Notes under the pieces: model-generated
Told to the model about the DNA's origin: nothing
The model's input: the letters and a program-made list of their open reading frames with translations, nothing else
Databases searched by the model: none
Part shown: positions 8,635 through 17,435 of the stretch, one piece after another
Layout of the letters: the number at the start of each line of letters is the position of its first letter
Numbering within the stretch: position 1 is the first letter of the stretch
Program-made: the position numbers and the translations under genes
Origin: Bacillus sp. MRMR6
Lineage (GTDB): Bacteria; Bacillota; Bacilli; Bacillales; Cytobacillaceae
Length of the DNA: 64,000 nt
Assembly (NCBI RefSeq): GCF_001940785.1
Contig: NZ_MSLS01000023.1
Coordinates: 1 to 64,000 of the forward strand
Direction: 5' to 3'

Positions 8635-11271
8635 TTACGCTTCTACCAATAACCGTACTGGTCCTAGTAGACCGCTTGGTTCGTGGTGTCCAATCCGTGA
8701 AAGCATGTCATTGTTTTCCTTCACAAGGGTGTTGGTTACTTCTATCTGGAGTGAATTTAACCCCTCATGGAGGTGTCCGCTCAATTCATACCTGTATGGA
8801 GCTTGGATCCGAACTCCTAGCGATTCACCATTGACAAATACCTCACTTGTTTCAAAGGCATCCCCGAGATCCATCCATACACGTTCCCCATCTAAAGTCC
8901 ATTCAAAATTCGTTTCATATCGCATCGTTCCAGAAAACGATTGTAAGCCTTCGATACGACTTACATCAGATAGTGACTCAAGTTTACCCCAAGGGTTAAA
9001 GTCAGGATATTGCTCAGACGTTGCGGTTGAAAGTGACCATGGACCTTCTATAGGTGCCGCCTGCTGCAGCTTTGTAACCTTCGTGCTTTTCGCTAGCGTG
9101 TTATCTACCAATCCAGCCACAACAACTACGGTTTCGAATGGGGCAAGTCTAATAGACACAAGTGAATGTTCACCTTTTTCAGCCACTTCAGCACGGCTTA
9201 TGCTGTTGTCATAGGCATCATAGCAGACGATTTCCCTTGTAACCGGAAGCTCGACCTCCGTATCGATTTCATTCAATGGATGCTCGTTAAAGAACATATA
9301 CACATCCATATCCTGCTGTTTCACATGATAATAACGCAGGTATGGCTGTTGGTCCCTCACCTGGATATCAAAATAGCCGGAACTTTTCATGGTGTCAGCG
9401 AGTTCAGCAAGTGAAACTGTTTTTACATTTTCATTTGAAGCTAAAATTTCAAGCTCTTCCTGAACAGGTTCGCCTTCACATGAACGCTCAGGAAGACCAT
9501 CTATAAAGAAAACCGGTAAGCCTTCTTTTGCAAAATCTGCTAACTTTTTAATCGCACTAGCAGGCAAGATTTCAGCATAAGGGATAATGAAACAGTCAAA
9601 TGTCTCCTCATGACAAACTAGCTTTGAAGCCTTGACTTCTACATCCGCTATGATGGTATCACACGGGAGAATATCACAGTCTATTTGATTTCTCATTAAT
9701 TCTTTTACTGGCTTTTGAAAATACATATAATTGCCCTCTGACCATTCGGCTTCTGCATGGTATAGTACAGCCGCTGAAGCAACATGGGTACCTGCCGACA
9801 ATAGATGGCTCATCCGATTCGTATATTGATTGAGATATTTATAATAACGATATTGAGGATTTTTTCCTCTAGCATACATATGCGGTGGGCAATCGTAATC
9901 TGGATATTCTTTTGGTGAAAAGGCATGCGGGACAAAATAATTAACCCCTCGAACCAGCATGTGATCCGTCATCCATTTCATCAGTTTTAAGCCTTCCACC
10001 CATCCATACGCACCGAAAATTTCTGCCATCGTACGGCCTTTCTTTTTCGGATCAAAATGAGCAAGGGATGTGGCCATTTTTGCCAAACCGTAATTAAAAA
10101 ATTCGTTATCCGCTTCTCCAGCAAACATTCTTGAAGGAATTTCATCAAAGCCTGGATTTAGCTGCCAAAGTACAACATCGAGACCAGACATATCTTGTCC
10201 GCCAAGTGCTCTGAAGAAATGACCTGCACCACTGCCAAGACGGGCATGCACGTTGTTGTCCTCTAACACATGACCAATATATTCAACTCCATGCTCCCTA
10301 CACCAATTTCCAATTTGGTCAGTGAAATTTTCAGCATATAGCTTGGTTACGACATTCATATAACAATAGCGCATTTCCGACATCACTTTGCTGCCATCAT
10401 GCCAAAGAAACGGTAAAAACTTCTTGTAATCTGCTCCAAATTCATTTTCTAGTAACTTGTACATCTCTGCACTCCAAGGAAGGGACACATCGGTTTTCCC
10501 AAGCTTTGAATCGTAGTAGGCTCCTTTCGTATCATTATAGAAACCTGGTTCATCAGAGAAAAACCCAGCGATTGTCCCGCCAAAGTCATCACGGTACCGT
10601 TCATAAAATGCCTCGTGTACGGTATCAATTAGGACTTTAACCGATTTCCTAACAAGTGGATTTAAATAGTCATTCTTCTTAAGATCTCCGCCACGTTCAT
10701 TTTCAACGATCGTAAATATCCGCCAATACCCTTCCGGAACATCCCAGTAAAGCTTCCCATTCTCAACCTTTGATGTCACATCCTCGGCGATCTCTGTTAA
10801 TTCTCCGGTTACAGCATCCCGCTTTATCGCAATGACGGCTGTAATGGTGCCACCGCCTGTCTCATAGTAGCCTGGGATATACGGCGGCGGCTCCACAATG
10901 AAAGAGGCGTTTCGCCGCGGTCCATATGCATCGATATGGTTGACCGATAAAAAGAGTCGGCGCAGTTCTTTTGGGGCATCCTTCAGCTTACCAGCTGCAT
11001 GGCCAGTTGGAAAATGGTCGTCATCTAGGATCCATACACGCATATCGCGTTTCTTTGCCTCCTCGATAATGACGTCCATATCCTTCCACCATTTAGGACC
11101 AAGAAAGTCTGGATGTGGACGGGCCTCTATACATACCGCTTTTATGTTTGCCTCGTCGATCCGAGCCATTTCCTCTCGAAGTACTTCCTCTTCTTCCCCA
11201 TGCTGCCAGAAAAAAGGTAATATATAATTCTCTTCGGTACCAGTTAAAACATCATTTAATCTAGTTGCCAT
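8635..11271 (-). CDS. Large glycoside hydrolase, GH106-like (alpha-L-rhamnosidase type)
   Basis: 878 residues without signal peptide. The N-terminal two thirds resemble the barrel of GH106-type proteins (PHPDFLGPKWWKDMDVII..., VWILDDDHFPTGHAAG, FFSDEPGFYNDTKG, GHVLEDNNVHARLGSG). A central region (about 560-640) looks like the flavodoxin-like insert often seen in these enzymes. The last 110 residues form a GH2-type sugar-binding jelly roll (VWMDLGDAFETSEVFVNGES). The ATG at 11269-11271 has GAGGTG six bases upstream; the GTG three codons earlier overlaps that site. It is 10 bp from the SDR gene upstream, so the two are co-transcribed. The family call rests on overall layout and remembered motifs; the specificity (rhamnoside or another deoxy-sugar/uronide) is not established. 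Confidence 0.65.
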   Translation of the reverse strand: MATRLNDVLTGTEENYILPFFWQHGEEEEVLREEMARIDEANIKAVCIEARPHPDFLGPKWWKDMDVIIEEAKKRDMRVWILDDDHFPTGHAAGKLKDAPKELRRLFLSVNHIDAYGPRRNASFIVEPPPYIPGYYETGGGTITAVIAIKRDAVTGELTEIAEDVTSKVENGKLYWDVPEGYWRIFTIVENERGGDLKKNDYLNPLVRKSVKVLIDTVHEAFYERYRDDFGGTIAGFFSDEPGFYNDTKGAYYDSKLGKTDVSLPWSAEMYKLLENEFGADYKKFLPFLWHDGSKVMSEMRYCYMNVVTKLYAENFTDQIGNWCREHGVEYIGHVLEDNNVHARLGSGAGHFFRALGGQDMSGLDVVLWQLNPGFDEIPSRMFAGEADNEFFNYGLAKMATSLAHFDPKKKGRTMAEIFGAYGWVEGLKLMKWMTDHMLVRGVNYFVPHAFSPKEYPDYDCPPHMYARGKNPQYRYYKYLNQYTNRMSHLLSAGTHVASAAVLYHAEAEWSEGNYMYFQKPVKELMRNQIDCDILPCDTIIADVEVKASKLVCHEETFDCFIIPYAEILPASAIKKLADFAKEGLPVFFIDGLPERSCEGEPVQEELEILASNENVKTVSLAELADTMKSSGYFDIQVRDQQPYLRYYHVKQQDMDVYMFFNEHPLNEIDTEVELPVTREIVCYDAYDNSISRAEVAEKGEHSLVSIRLAPFETVVVVAGLVDNTLAKSTKVTKLQQAAPIEGPWSLSTATSEQYPDFNPWGKLESLSDVSRIEGLQSFSGTMRYETNFEWTLDGERVWMDLGDAFETSEVFVNGESLGVRIQAPYRYELSGHLHEGLNSLQIEVTNTLVKENNDMLSRIGHHEPSGLLGPVRLLVEA

Positions 11272-11281
11272 TCTTCCCACC

Positions 11282-12094
11282 TCATTTGGATAAGATTTCA
11301 GGATTTCCCCATTTTACAGGTGTTACTTTTCCAGCACCAGACCCCGCATCGATCGGAATCACAGCCCCGTTAATGTATCTAGCTAAATCTGATGCAAGGA
11401 ATAATGCAAGATACCCTACTTCCTTAGGATCTCCCAATCTACCATTTGGGGAGAAAATCGTAGCATACTGCTGAATGACCTCTTCTGACGCGTCCCCCCA
11501 AATAGACGTACGGAAAGTTCCTGGGCATATCGCATTTACCGTAATCTGATAGGGTGCATAATCCAGCGCTGCCGTTTTTGTAAAACCTACTACACCGTGT
11601 TTGGACCCAACATATGTCCCCATGGCACTGTTTCCTTCAATCCCTGCCATCGAGGCAATATTGACGACAAAACCAGAAGAGGACTTCGATTGTAAAATCG
11701 CTTCAATACCATATTTCATCCCTAAAAAGACACCTTTTAAATTTATATCCATTAAGCGTTCATATTCTGTTAATGAAAACTCATGCAAGGGTCTATTAGC
11801 TGCAGAGATACCTGCATTGTTGACAATCCCATCTAACCGGCCAAAGGTTTCAATTGCAAAGTGAATAAGTTCTTTCACTTGCTCTTCCTTGCTGACATCT
11901 GCAGCAAAGAACGCTGCTTGTCCACCCTGCTCTTTTATTTCCAGTACCGTTTGCAAACCTTTTGCAGCATTCACATCCGATACAATGACCTTCATCCCAT
12001 TTTCGCCATAGCATTTAGCGATTGCTTTCCCTAAACCATCTGCTGCCCCCGTAACGATCGCTACTTTATCTTTTACACTTGAAAAATCAATCAT
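11282..12094 (-). CDS. Short-chain dehydrogenase/reductase (classical SDR)
   Basis: 270 residues with a Rossmann fold: TGAADGLGKAIAK cofactor loop (near residue 15), NNAGIS, catalytic Ser in NIASMAG, YVGSKHG with catalytic Tyr and Lys, and the PG motif at NAICPGTF. The ATG of MIDFSSVKDK is preceded by TAGGAG; the frame continues 23 codons upstream without a ribosome site and into a mobile element. It sits between glycosidase genes and is likely translated from the same message. It may oxidise the released sugar or the aglycone; NAD(P) preference and substrate cannot be fixed here. Confidence 0.83.
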   Translation of the reverse strand: MIDFSSVKDKVAIVTGAADGLGKAIAKCYGENGMKVIVSDVNAAKGLQTVLEIKEQGGQAAFFAADVSKEEQVKELIHFAIETFGRLDGIVNNAGISAANRPLHEFSLTEYERLMDINLKGVFLGMKYGIEAILQSKSSSGFVVNIASMAGIEGNSAMGTYVGSKHGVVGFTKTAALDYAPYQITVNAICPGTFRTSIWGDASEEVIQQYATIFSPNGRLGDPKEVGYLALFLASDLARYINGAVIPIDAGSGAGKVTPVKWGNPEILSK

Positions 12095-12120
12095 CACGAT
12101 TCTCCTATTCTCATTGTTCT

Positions 12121-12191
12121 TTTTTATAGGCTGTGATAAAGGAGCAGATTTCGCAAAAATCACCCCTAAACATTCACACAGCCTTTTTATA
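12121..12191. mobile_element. 55-bp MITE (12129-12183) with 8-bp target duplication TTTTTATA
   Basis: The element runs GGCTGTG...CACAGCC with perfect 7-bp ends. Its central GATTTCGCAAAAATC is shared with the repeat at 278-380. It is flanked on both sides by exactly TTTTTATA (12121-12128 and 12184-12191). It lies in the 106-bp gap between the two SDR genes. Confidence 0.75.
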
Positions 12192-12200
12192 AAAATTTCA

Positions 12201-13010
12201 TCAGTGGTTGATGAGTTTTTTCATTTGCTTGGCAATAATCCCGACCGCTCGTTTGGGACTCAGCCGATATAATGTATCCATGATTTTTGAATCTTTACCA
12301 GCAAGCACTCGATATTGATTATTTTCCATTCCATTAATAATAATTTCTGCTGCTTCTTTAGGCGTTAATAATTGTGACAGATCCTGTTCGCTGGCATTTG
12401 TCATTCCAGCCCCTTCCACTCCAGAATTCCTCATGATATCTGTACCAACACCACCCGGGAATACGACCGTTACGTTAACATTTGTATCCTTAAGCTCTGC
12501 GTATAGCCCTTCCGTCATGAGTTTAACGGCCGCTTTCGATGCTCCGTAAATCGCCTGACCGGGAACCGGTAAGAATCCCCCCATACTAGAAATATTGGTG
12601 ATGTGCCCAACAGGTCTTTCCAGTAGATAAGGAAGAAAGGCCTTTGTCATATAAAGCGTGCCATAAAAGTTAATATCCATGACCAGCATGATTTTATCGT
12701 AGTCAAGGTCATTGATATTAGTAAAAGGATGAATAATCCCCGCATTATTAACGATGCCGTCAACTGCACCATGATAAGCAATGACCTGCTCAGGCAAGGC
12801 CTCAACCGCTTCTCGATCCGTTAAATTCACAATATAGGTCGATAATTTCCCAGCTTTTTCTCCAGCCTGTTTGACTGTTTCTTCAAGTGCATCCTCATTT
12901 ATATCTACCGCAGCTACACGTGCACCTCTAGAAAGGAGGGTAAGGACTAATTCGCGTCCAATTCCACCTCCTGCTCCCGTAACAACCACTACTTTATCTA
13001 GAACTTTCAA
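12201..13010 (-). CDS. Short-chain dehydrogenase/reductase with C-terminal extension
   Basis: 269 residues. Visible motifs are TGAGGGIGRELV (cofactor loop), NNAGIIHPF, catalytic Ser in NISSMGG, YGASKAA (Tyr, Lys) and VVFPGGVGTDI. The tail (SPKRAVGIIAKQMKKLINH) matches the extended tail seen in SDRs acting on lipids, steroids or other hydrophobic alcohols; that link is from general family knowledge. The ATG follows GGGGG at close spacing. It is only distantly similar to the SDR downstream, so the pair is not a recent duplication. Position between GH1 and the other SDR implies a shared catabolic task. Confidence 0.83.
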   Translation of the reverse strand: MKVLDKVVVVTGAGGGIGRELVLTLLSRGARVAAVDINEDALEETVKQAGEKAGKLSTYIVNLTDREAVEALPEQVIAYHGAVDGIVNNAGIIHPFTNINDLDYDKIMLVMDINFYGTLYMTKAFLPYLLERPVGHITNISSMGGFLPVPGQAIYGASKAAVKLMTEGLYAELKDTNVNVTVVFPGGVGTDIMRNSGVEGAGMTNASEQDLSQLLTPKEAAEIIINGMENNQYRVLAGKDSKIMDTLYRLSPKRAVGIIAKQMKKLINH

Positions 13011-13046
13011 GTGTGTCCCCCCTAATTTAATGGTCTACTTTTCCCT

Positions 13047-14345
13047 TTAGCCGTTAAATCCAGACTTTTTAATATTTCCTAAAAAAGCTAAGCTTTCCTT
13101 TGGATATCTCGTTTGTGAGGTTCGATCAACAGCGATCAATCCAAATGTCTGGTCATAGCCCAATTGCCATTCAAAATTATCTAACAATGACCAGTAAGTA
13201 TACCCGATTACGTTGATGCCTTCTTCTATACATTGTTGGACACCCGATAATGCCCGTTCGATAAACTCTACTCTTTCTTCATCGTGGTCGGTAGATACAC
13301 CATTTTCGGTAACAATAATCGGCTTGCTCCAATGTTTGGAAACAAAACCTATCACATTTCCTAAAGCTTCAGGATAATATTCATAATTCATTTTCGTTAA
13401 TCGCGTATCTTGATCCGGTTTCAGATAACCATCAGGCCCGTGAATTTTTCGCGAGTAATTCTGAACACCTAAGAAATCATCTTCTTGAAGGTAAGGCAGA
13501 TAGTTGAAGAAATCTTCCTGCTGCTCTTGTTCTACAAACTTTTCTCCGCCAGGTAACGCTTGATGGTCATAAAGCGAAAGCGTAATTCCCACTTTAATGG
13601 CTGGATTTACTTCTCTAATCACCCTTCTCGCGATTTCATGGCTTTTCATGACGACACGCTCACCATGATCCGTTCGAGGATTATGGAACGTCTGGATGTT
13701 TCGAGGATCCATTTCAAATGCTTCACCCAAAGCTCGGTAATACTGCTCCATTTTCTCCTTCGTTTCAACATTAAGGCCAACCTGGATATCACCTTTTTTG
13801 GATGAATCGCTGCCACTAGTGCCCATCATTCTCTTCATGATTTTCGCAATTTGCTTCCCCATATTCGCCTCATTAATCGTACAAATATAAGGAATTAAAT
13901 CGCCCAATTCCGAAACCACATAGCGGCTGTAGTTTCCGAAGTATTCAATCGTTGCTTCGCTTTCCCATCCACCCTCGGTAATTAACCACTTTGGTGAAGA
14001 AAAGTGATGCAAGGTGACAATCGGCGTTACCTGCTTTTCGTGACAAAATGCTAAAACCTCTCTGTAATGTTCGATCTCTTTTTGATCAAAATTTCCTTTC
14101 GTAGGCTCTATCCGTGCCCATTCAATTGAAAATCGATAGGTGTTTAATCCAGTATCGACTAACAGCTGAATATCCTCTTTAAACTTATTGTAATGATCCA
14201 CTGCTTCTAGAGACGGTTCCGTGTACATGGTGTATGGAACCTGCTCCATTGCCCAAAAGTCACTATGGACATTGTTTCCCTCTACCTGGTGGGCTGCCGT
14301 AGCAGCTCCCATCATAAAATCCTCGCTAAATTTTTTCATAATCAT
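13047..14345 (-). CDS. Glycoside hydrolase family 1 (beta-glucosidase/beta-galactosidase type)
   Basis: 432 residues, slightly shorter than the usual 445-480. It begins FSEDFMMGAATAAHQVEG, the typical GH1 opening, with the acid/base in TINEAN (E149) and the nucleophile in IVTENG (about E346). YTYWSLLDNFEWQLGY near the C-terminus forms the aglycone/sugar subsite. There is no phosphate-binding signature I can point to, so a plain beta-glycosidase is more likely than a 6-phospho enzyme; the partner transporter is a cation symporter, not a PTS. It is 37 bp behind the GH43 gene and 36 bp before the SDR gene, in one operon. Confidence 0.88.
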   Translation of the reverse strand: MIMKKFSEDFMMGAATAAHQVEGNNVHSDFWAMEQVPYTMYTEPSLEAVDHYNKFKEDIQLLVDTGLNTYRFSIEWARIEPTKGNFDQKEIEHYREVLAFCHEKQVTPIVTLHHFSSPKWLITEGGWESEATIEYFGNYSRYVVSELGDLIPYICTINEANMGKQIAKIMKRMMGTSGSDSSKKGDIQVGLNVETKEKMEQYYRALGEAFEMDPRNIQTFHNPRTDHGERVVMKSHEIARRVIREVNPAIKVGITLSLYDHQALPGGEKFVEQEQQEDFFNYLPYLQEDDFLGVQNYSRKIHGPDGYLKPDQDTRLTKMNYEYYPEALGNVIGFVSKHWSKPIIVTENGVSTDHDEERVEFIERALSGVQQCIEEGINVIGYTYWSLLDNFEWQLGYDQTFGLIAVDRTSQTRYPKESLAFLGNIKKSGFNG

Positions 14346-14382
14346 TCCGTCCTTTCAGGTCATTTTACTTACCGTATAAAAA

Positions 14383-15921
14383 TTAATTTTCTCCACTAGG
14401 GACATAATGAAAATTGTCAAAACGGGCAGGCGTAGTCGAAACTTTTCCATTTCCTGTTGCATACAGGCCGAAATATAGTCCAGTAAACCCTCCCGCCACT
14501 TGTGTAGACAGTAGGGCCGTCTCGCCGCTGCCTATCACTTCCAGATCATCCGTTGTTTTTCGATAGCTGAAGGTAAAGCTCGTTTCCGTTGCATTTACGA
14601 TTAAACCAACAGTGGACTCGTCATACTCTACTTCCTTTTCTACCTTCCATAGACTTCCCACACGGCGGCGAAAAAGAAGAATAGACTTTCCTCGTTTCAG
14701 GGTTTTGGCCACTTCATAATGGTAATTTTCGTTCATAAATACGGTCAAACCCGCTTCCTCTCCCTCTTCATTAGGGGAAAACTCCATCCATGTTGAAATT
14801 TCACAGTTGAAATGCTGCTGTCTGCGGCCAACAAAGGCCGGAGATTCATAGTCATTCAAGGTGCAGGCTTGGCCATAGAGCGTTAATGATCCCTTCCTTT
14901 CCGTTAGCGACCATGAACCCTGAGCTGGATGACGGTAAAAATTCCAAGTCGGAGAGAGTGAAGCAGTCTCAAACTCTTCTTTTTCCTGCCACGGAATAGG
15001 CTCTCCTAATGGAAGTGATTTGGTCTCATGTTCTACTTCAGCTCTTCCATTAATTCCAATCATCGGCCAGCCTTCTTCTGACCATTCTACCGGTGCTAGA
15101 TTGGTTTCTCTTCCTAGGTGATGAACCTTTGTACTTTTCACCGGCCTAAATCCTAAGAACACAGACCACCATGATCCATCACTAGCCTGCACTAAATCCG
15201 CATGACCGGTTGCCTGAATCGGCAGCTTCGTGCTTCGGTTGGAGAGGATGGGGTTATTTGGATTGCTTTCAAACGGACCATACGGGTTTCTACTTCTCGT
15301 AATCGTCACCATATGCCCATTTTCCGTTCCACCTTCAGCGACCAATAAGTAATACCAGTCATTGATTTTATATAAATGCGGCCCTTCTGGTGAACTTCCA
15401 CCTGTTCCTTCCCAGATTAACTTGCACTCACTTAAAAGTTGTCCGGACTCAATATCAAATTCTGCTTGCAGGATTCCATCAGGTCCGAACCCGGGGAAAC
15501 CAGCGGCAGTTAAATATACTTTTCCATCATCGTCAAAAAACAAAGATGGATCATAGCCTGCCAGATCCTCAATAAAAATCGGCTCTGACCATGGACCTTC
15601 TGGATGGTCTGCCCATACATAGAAGGTCTTTCGAATCGTTATATTTGTGGTAATCACATAAAACCGGCCATTATGATGGCGAATGGTGGGAGCATATATC
15701 CCCTGTGATGTGGTATAAGAATGGACACGTTTTAGCGGTAACTGACTTTCACGTGTTAATACATGACCAATCTGTTCCCAATTAACTAAATCGCTGCTAT
15801 GAAAAATGGGTATCCCCGGAAAATATTCAAAAGAACTAGTGACCAAATAAAAATCTCCCCCTACTCTACAAATACTCGGGTCTGGGTGAAAGCCACTAAT
15901 GACTGGGTTTTTAAACTTCAT
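14383..15921 (-). CDS. Glycoside hydrolase family 43, beta-xylosidase/alpha-L-arabinofuranosidase
   Basis: 512 residues with a five-bladed propeller. The catalytic triad fits GH43: D14 in FHPDPS, D124 in GYDPSLF and E179 in SSPEGPHLY. A C-terminal jelly-roll (about 320-510) is typical of the XynB-type subgroup, which usually has 500-540 residues. No signal peptide. It is the first gene of the leftward cluster, divergent from the AraC regulator at 16134. Removal of terminal xylose or arabinose from imported oligosaccharides or glycosides is the expected role. Confidence 0.88.
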   Translation of the reverse strand: MKFKNPVISGFHPDPSICRVGGDFYLVTSSFEYFPGIPIFHSSDLVNWEQIGHVLTRESQLPLKRVHSYTTSQGIYAPTIRHHNGRFYVITTNITIRKTFYVWADHPEGPWSEPIFIEDLAGYDPSLFFDDDGKVYLTAAGFPGFGPDGILQAEFDIESGQLLSECKLIWEGTGGSSPEGPHLYKINDWYYLLVAEGGTENGHMVTITRSRNPYGPFESNPNNPILSNRSTKLPIQATGHADLVQASDGSWWSVFLGFRPVKSTKVHHLGRETNLAPVEWSEEGWPMIGINGRAEVEHETKSLPLGEPIPWQEKEEFETASLSPTWNFYRHPAQGSWSLTERKGSLTLYGQACTLNDYESPAFVGRRQQHFNCEISTWMEFSPNEEGEEAGLTVFMNENYHYEVAKTLKRGKSILLFRRRVGSLWKVEKEVEYDESTVGLIVNATETSFTFSYRKTTDDLEVIGSGETALLSTQVAGGFTGLYFGLYATGNGKVSTTPARFDNFHYVPSGEN

Positions 15922-16017
15922 TCAAACCATTCCTTTCCACGCGAGTTTCGACTTAGCTGAAAGAGGTGTATACTTCAGCTTGATAAATCTAGTACAATGA
16001 ATAAAAAATTCACTATT

Positions 16018-16033
16018 TTTAACCGCTTTCACT
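16018..16033. promoter_or_regulatory. cre-like site in the divergent GH43/AraC promoter region
   Basis: TTTAACCGCTTTCACT (reverse AGTGAAAGCGGTTAAA) matches the CcpA cre pattern well. It is about 100 bp upstream of both the GH43 gene and the divergent regulator gene. Confidence 0.6.
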
Positions 16034-16062
16034 AGTATAGTAACACCCGCATTAGAATCGTT

Positions 16063-16088
16063 ATGGTATTTTGGTTACTATTTTTGTA
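16063..16088 (-). promoter_or_regulatory. Tandem A-rich box (copy 3), putative AraC-type operator
   Basis: Minus strand ACAAAAATAGTAACCAAAATACC, with half-sites ACAAAAA and ACCAAAA 12 bp apart and followed by TACCAT as in the 8490 copy. It lies 45 bp upstream of the regulator start and about 140 bp upstream of GH43, so it could serve both. Confidence 0.55.
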
Positions 16089-16133
16089 CTATTGAGAATA
16101 AGCAATAAAATTTTTTAGATGGAGATGGCTCAA

Positions 16134-17381
16134 ATGGGTGTTAACGATTACTCGCTAGTAGACAAGTTCATCCTCTTAAAAGAGACATTTCATGTGCCTC
16201 TGCTTTTCGTCAGCCCTGAAGGTAAGATTATTCATGAAGACTTACATGATCATGGTCTAAATCCTCTAAATGAAAATCAAAAAGAAAAGTTCTTTAACCC
16301 ATTAAACTTTGACCCTGGTAAAATATTCAGTTTTCCAGTCATTAAAAAATCGGTGTTTTCAGAGAAAGTGATCTTAATCAGCGTCATCCAGGAAGAAGTA
16401 TTTCAGGGAACCTTGCTGATTGGACCTACACTTCCACATCCACTATCCGAGGATGTCATTAGGGGCATGATCAATGACTGGCGGGCTTATTTTTATCAAG
16501 AAAAGGTCTTTCATTATTTCATGTCTTTGCCGATTATCGAAACGAACCAATTGATCAATATAAGTATTTTTGCCAATCTACTGTTTAATCACGAACTGCT
16601 TGCTGCTCAATCAGTGATTACGTCTGAAATTCATGAAGCGGCGGAAGAGAAGGAAAAGAGTCAACAAGTGAACTTAGCGGTATCGGAGAATTTGCAAGCG
16701 AACACCTTGCATCCCGACCATTTATTCGAGAAGGAAATTTTATCTGTCATCAGGGAAGGAAGAGTCGAGGATTTAAAGGATTTCCCCTTTGTGAAAGAAG
16801 AAGAGGTTGCTAATCTGCTATCTAAATCAAGCTTTATTCGTTCGGTAAAATATCATATTATCACCTTAATCACCTTAGTTTCCAGAGCTTCCATTGAAGG
16901 CGGAGTGCACGAAGAGATTGCTTTTTCCTTACATGACCGCTTTATCCTGCAGTTGGAGGATTTGAATCGCTTAGATGAGATTAGAAGCTTAGCGAGGGAC
17001 GTTCTTTATACATTTGCCGAAAAGGTAAAACAGGTAAAAGATGACCGGTTTTCGACGACGATTACACTCTGCAAGGACTATATTTTTAGACATATCTACG
17101 AAGAAATCAGCCATGATGAAATAGCGAATAAGGTCCAATTAAACGCAAAATACTTGTCCCGTCTATTTAAAAAAGAAGTAGGAATCACGGTCAGCGAATA
17201 CATTCAACAAACCAAAATAGACGAAGCCAAAAAGCTGCTCGCCTTTAGTAAAACCCCTATTCCAGAAATATGTTCCATGCTAAACTTCAACGACCAAAGC
17301 TACTTCACAAAAGTATTCAAAAAAATCGTCGGAGTAACACCAAAAAAATACCGAGAAACACACCATCTTTTAGAAAAGTGA
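16134..17381 (+). CDS. AraC-family regulator of the glycoside cluster
   Basis: About 415 residues. The N-terminal 290 residues form a large sensor region (HVPLLFVSPEGKIIHED at the start resembles the ligand domain of long Bacillus AraC proteins). The last 100 hold the double HTH: ISHDEIANKVQLNAKYLSRLFKKE and IPEICSMLNFNDQSYFTKVFKKIVGVTPKKYRE. Three ATGs compete (16119, 16125, 16134); the third has GGAG nine bases upstream and is chosen. It is divergent from GH43 and is the natural regulator of the 4134-15921 genes, presumably through the A-rich boxes. The stop codon adjoins the palindromic repeat at 17381. Confidence 0.85.
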   Translation: MGVNDYSLVDKFILLKETFHVPLLFVSPEGKIIHEDLHDHGLNPLNENQKEKFFNPLNFDPGKIFSFPVIKKSVFSEKVILISVIQEEVFQGTLLIGPTLPHPLSEDVIRGMINDWRAYFYQEKVFHYFMSLPIIETNQLINISIFANLLFNHELLAAQSVITSEIHEAAEEKEKSQQVNLAVSENLQANTLHPDHLFEKEILSVIREGRVEDLKDFPFVKEEEVANLLSKSSFIRSVKYHIITLITLVSRASIEGGVHEEIAFSLHDRFILQLEDLNRLDEIRSLARDVLYTFAEKVKQVKDDRFSTTITLCKDYIFRHIYEEISHDEIANKVQLNAKYLSRLFKKEVGITVSEYIQQTKIDEAKKLLAFSKTPIPEICSMLNFNDQSYFTKVFKKIVGVTPKKYRETHHLLEK

Positions 17382-17434
17382 CGCAGGGACGGTTCTACTG
17401 CTTCCTTAAGGAAGCAGTAGAACCGTCCCTGCGT
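17381..17434. repeat. Perfect 54-bp GGGACGGTTCT palindrome between convergent genes
   Basis: ACGCAGGGACGGTTCTACTG... reads identically on both strands over 54 bp with no loop, centred on TTAA at 17407/17408. It starts at the last base of the AraC stop codon and ends 2 bp before the stop codon of the convergent MFS gene. It may act as a two-way terminator, though no T-run follows. Confidence 0.9.
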
Positions 17435-17435
17435 G

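Noticed and set aside
8501-9214. 237-codon plus-strand open frame
   Set aside because: It lies antisense to the GH106-like gene, has no ribosome site and its product has no recognisable features; it mirrors the codon bias of the real gene.
5990-15921. Cluster as an extracellular hemicellulose degradation system
   Set aside because: None of the glycosidases has a signal peptide or wall anchor; an import-then-hydrolyse system fits better.
17381-17434. Considered as an ordinary terminator only
   Set aside because: The same sequence recurs at many unrelated genes and lacks a T-run, so it is a repeat family first; termination is possible but secondary.
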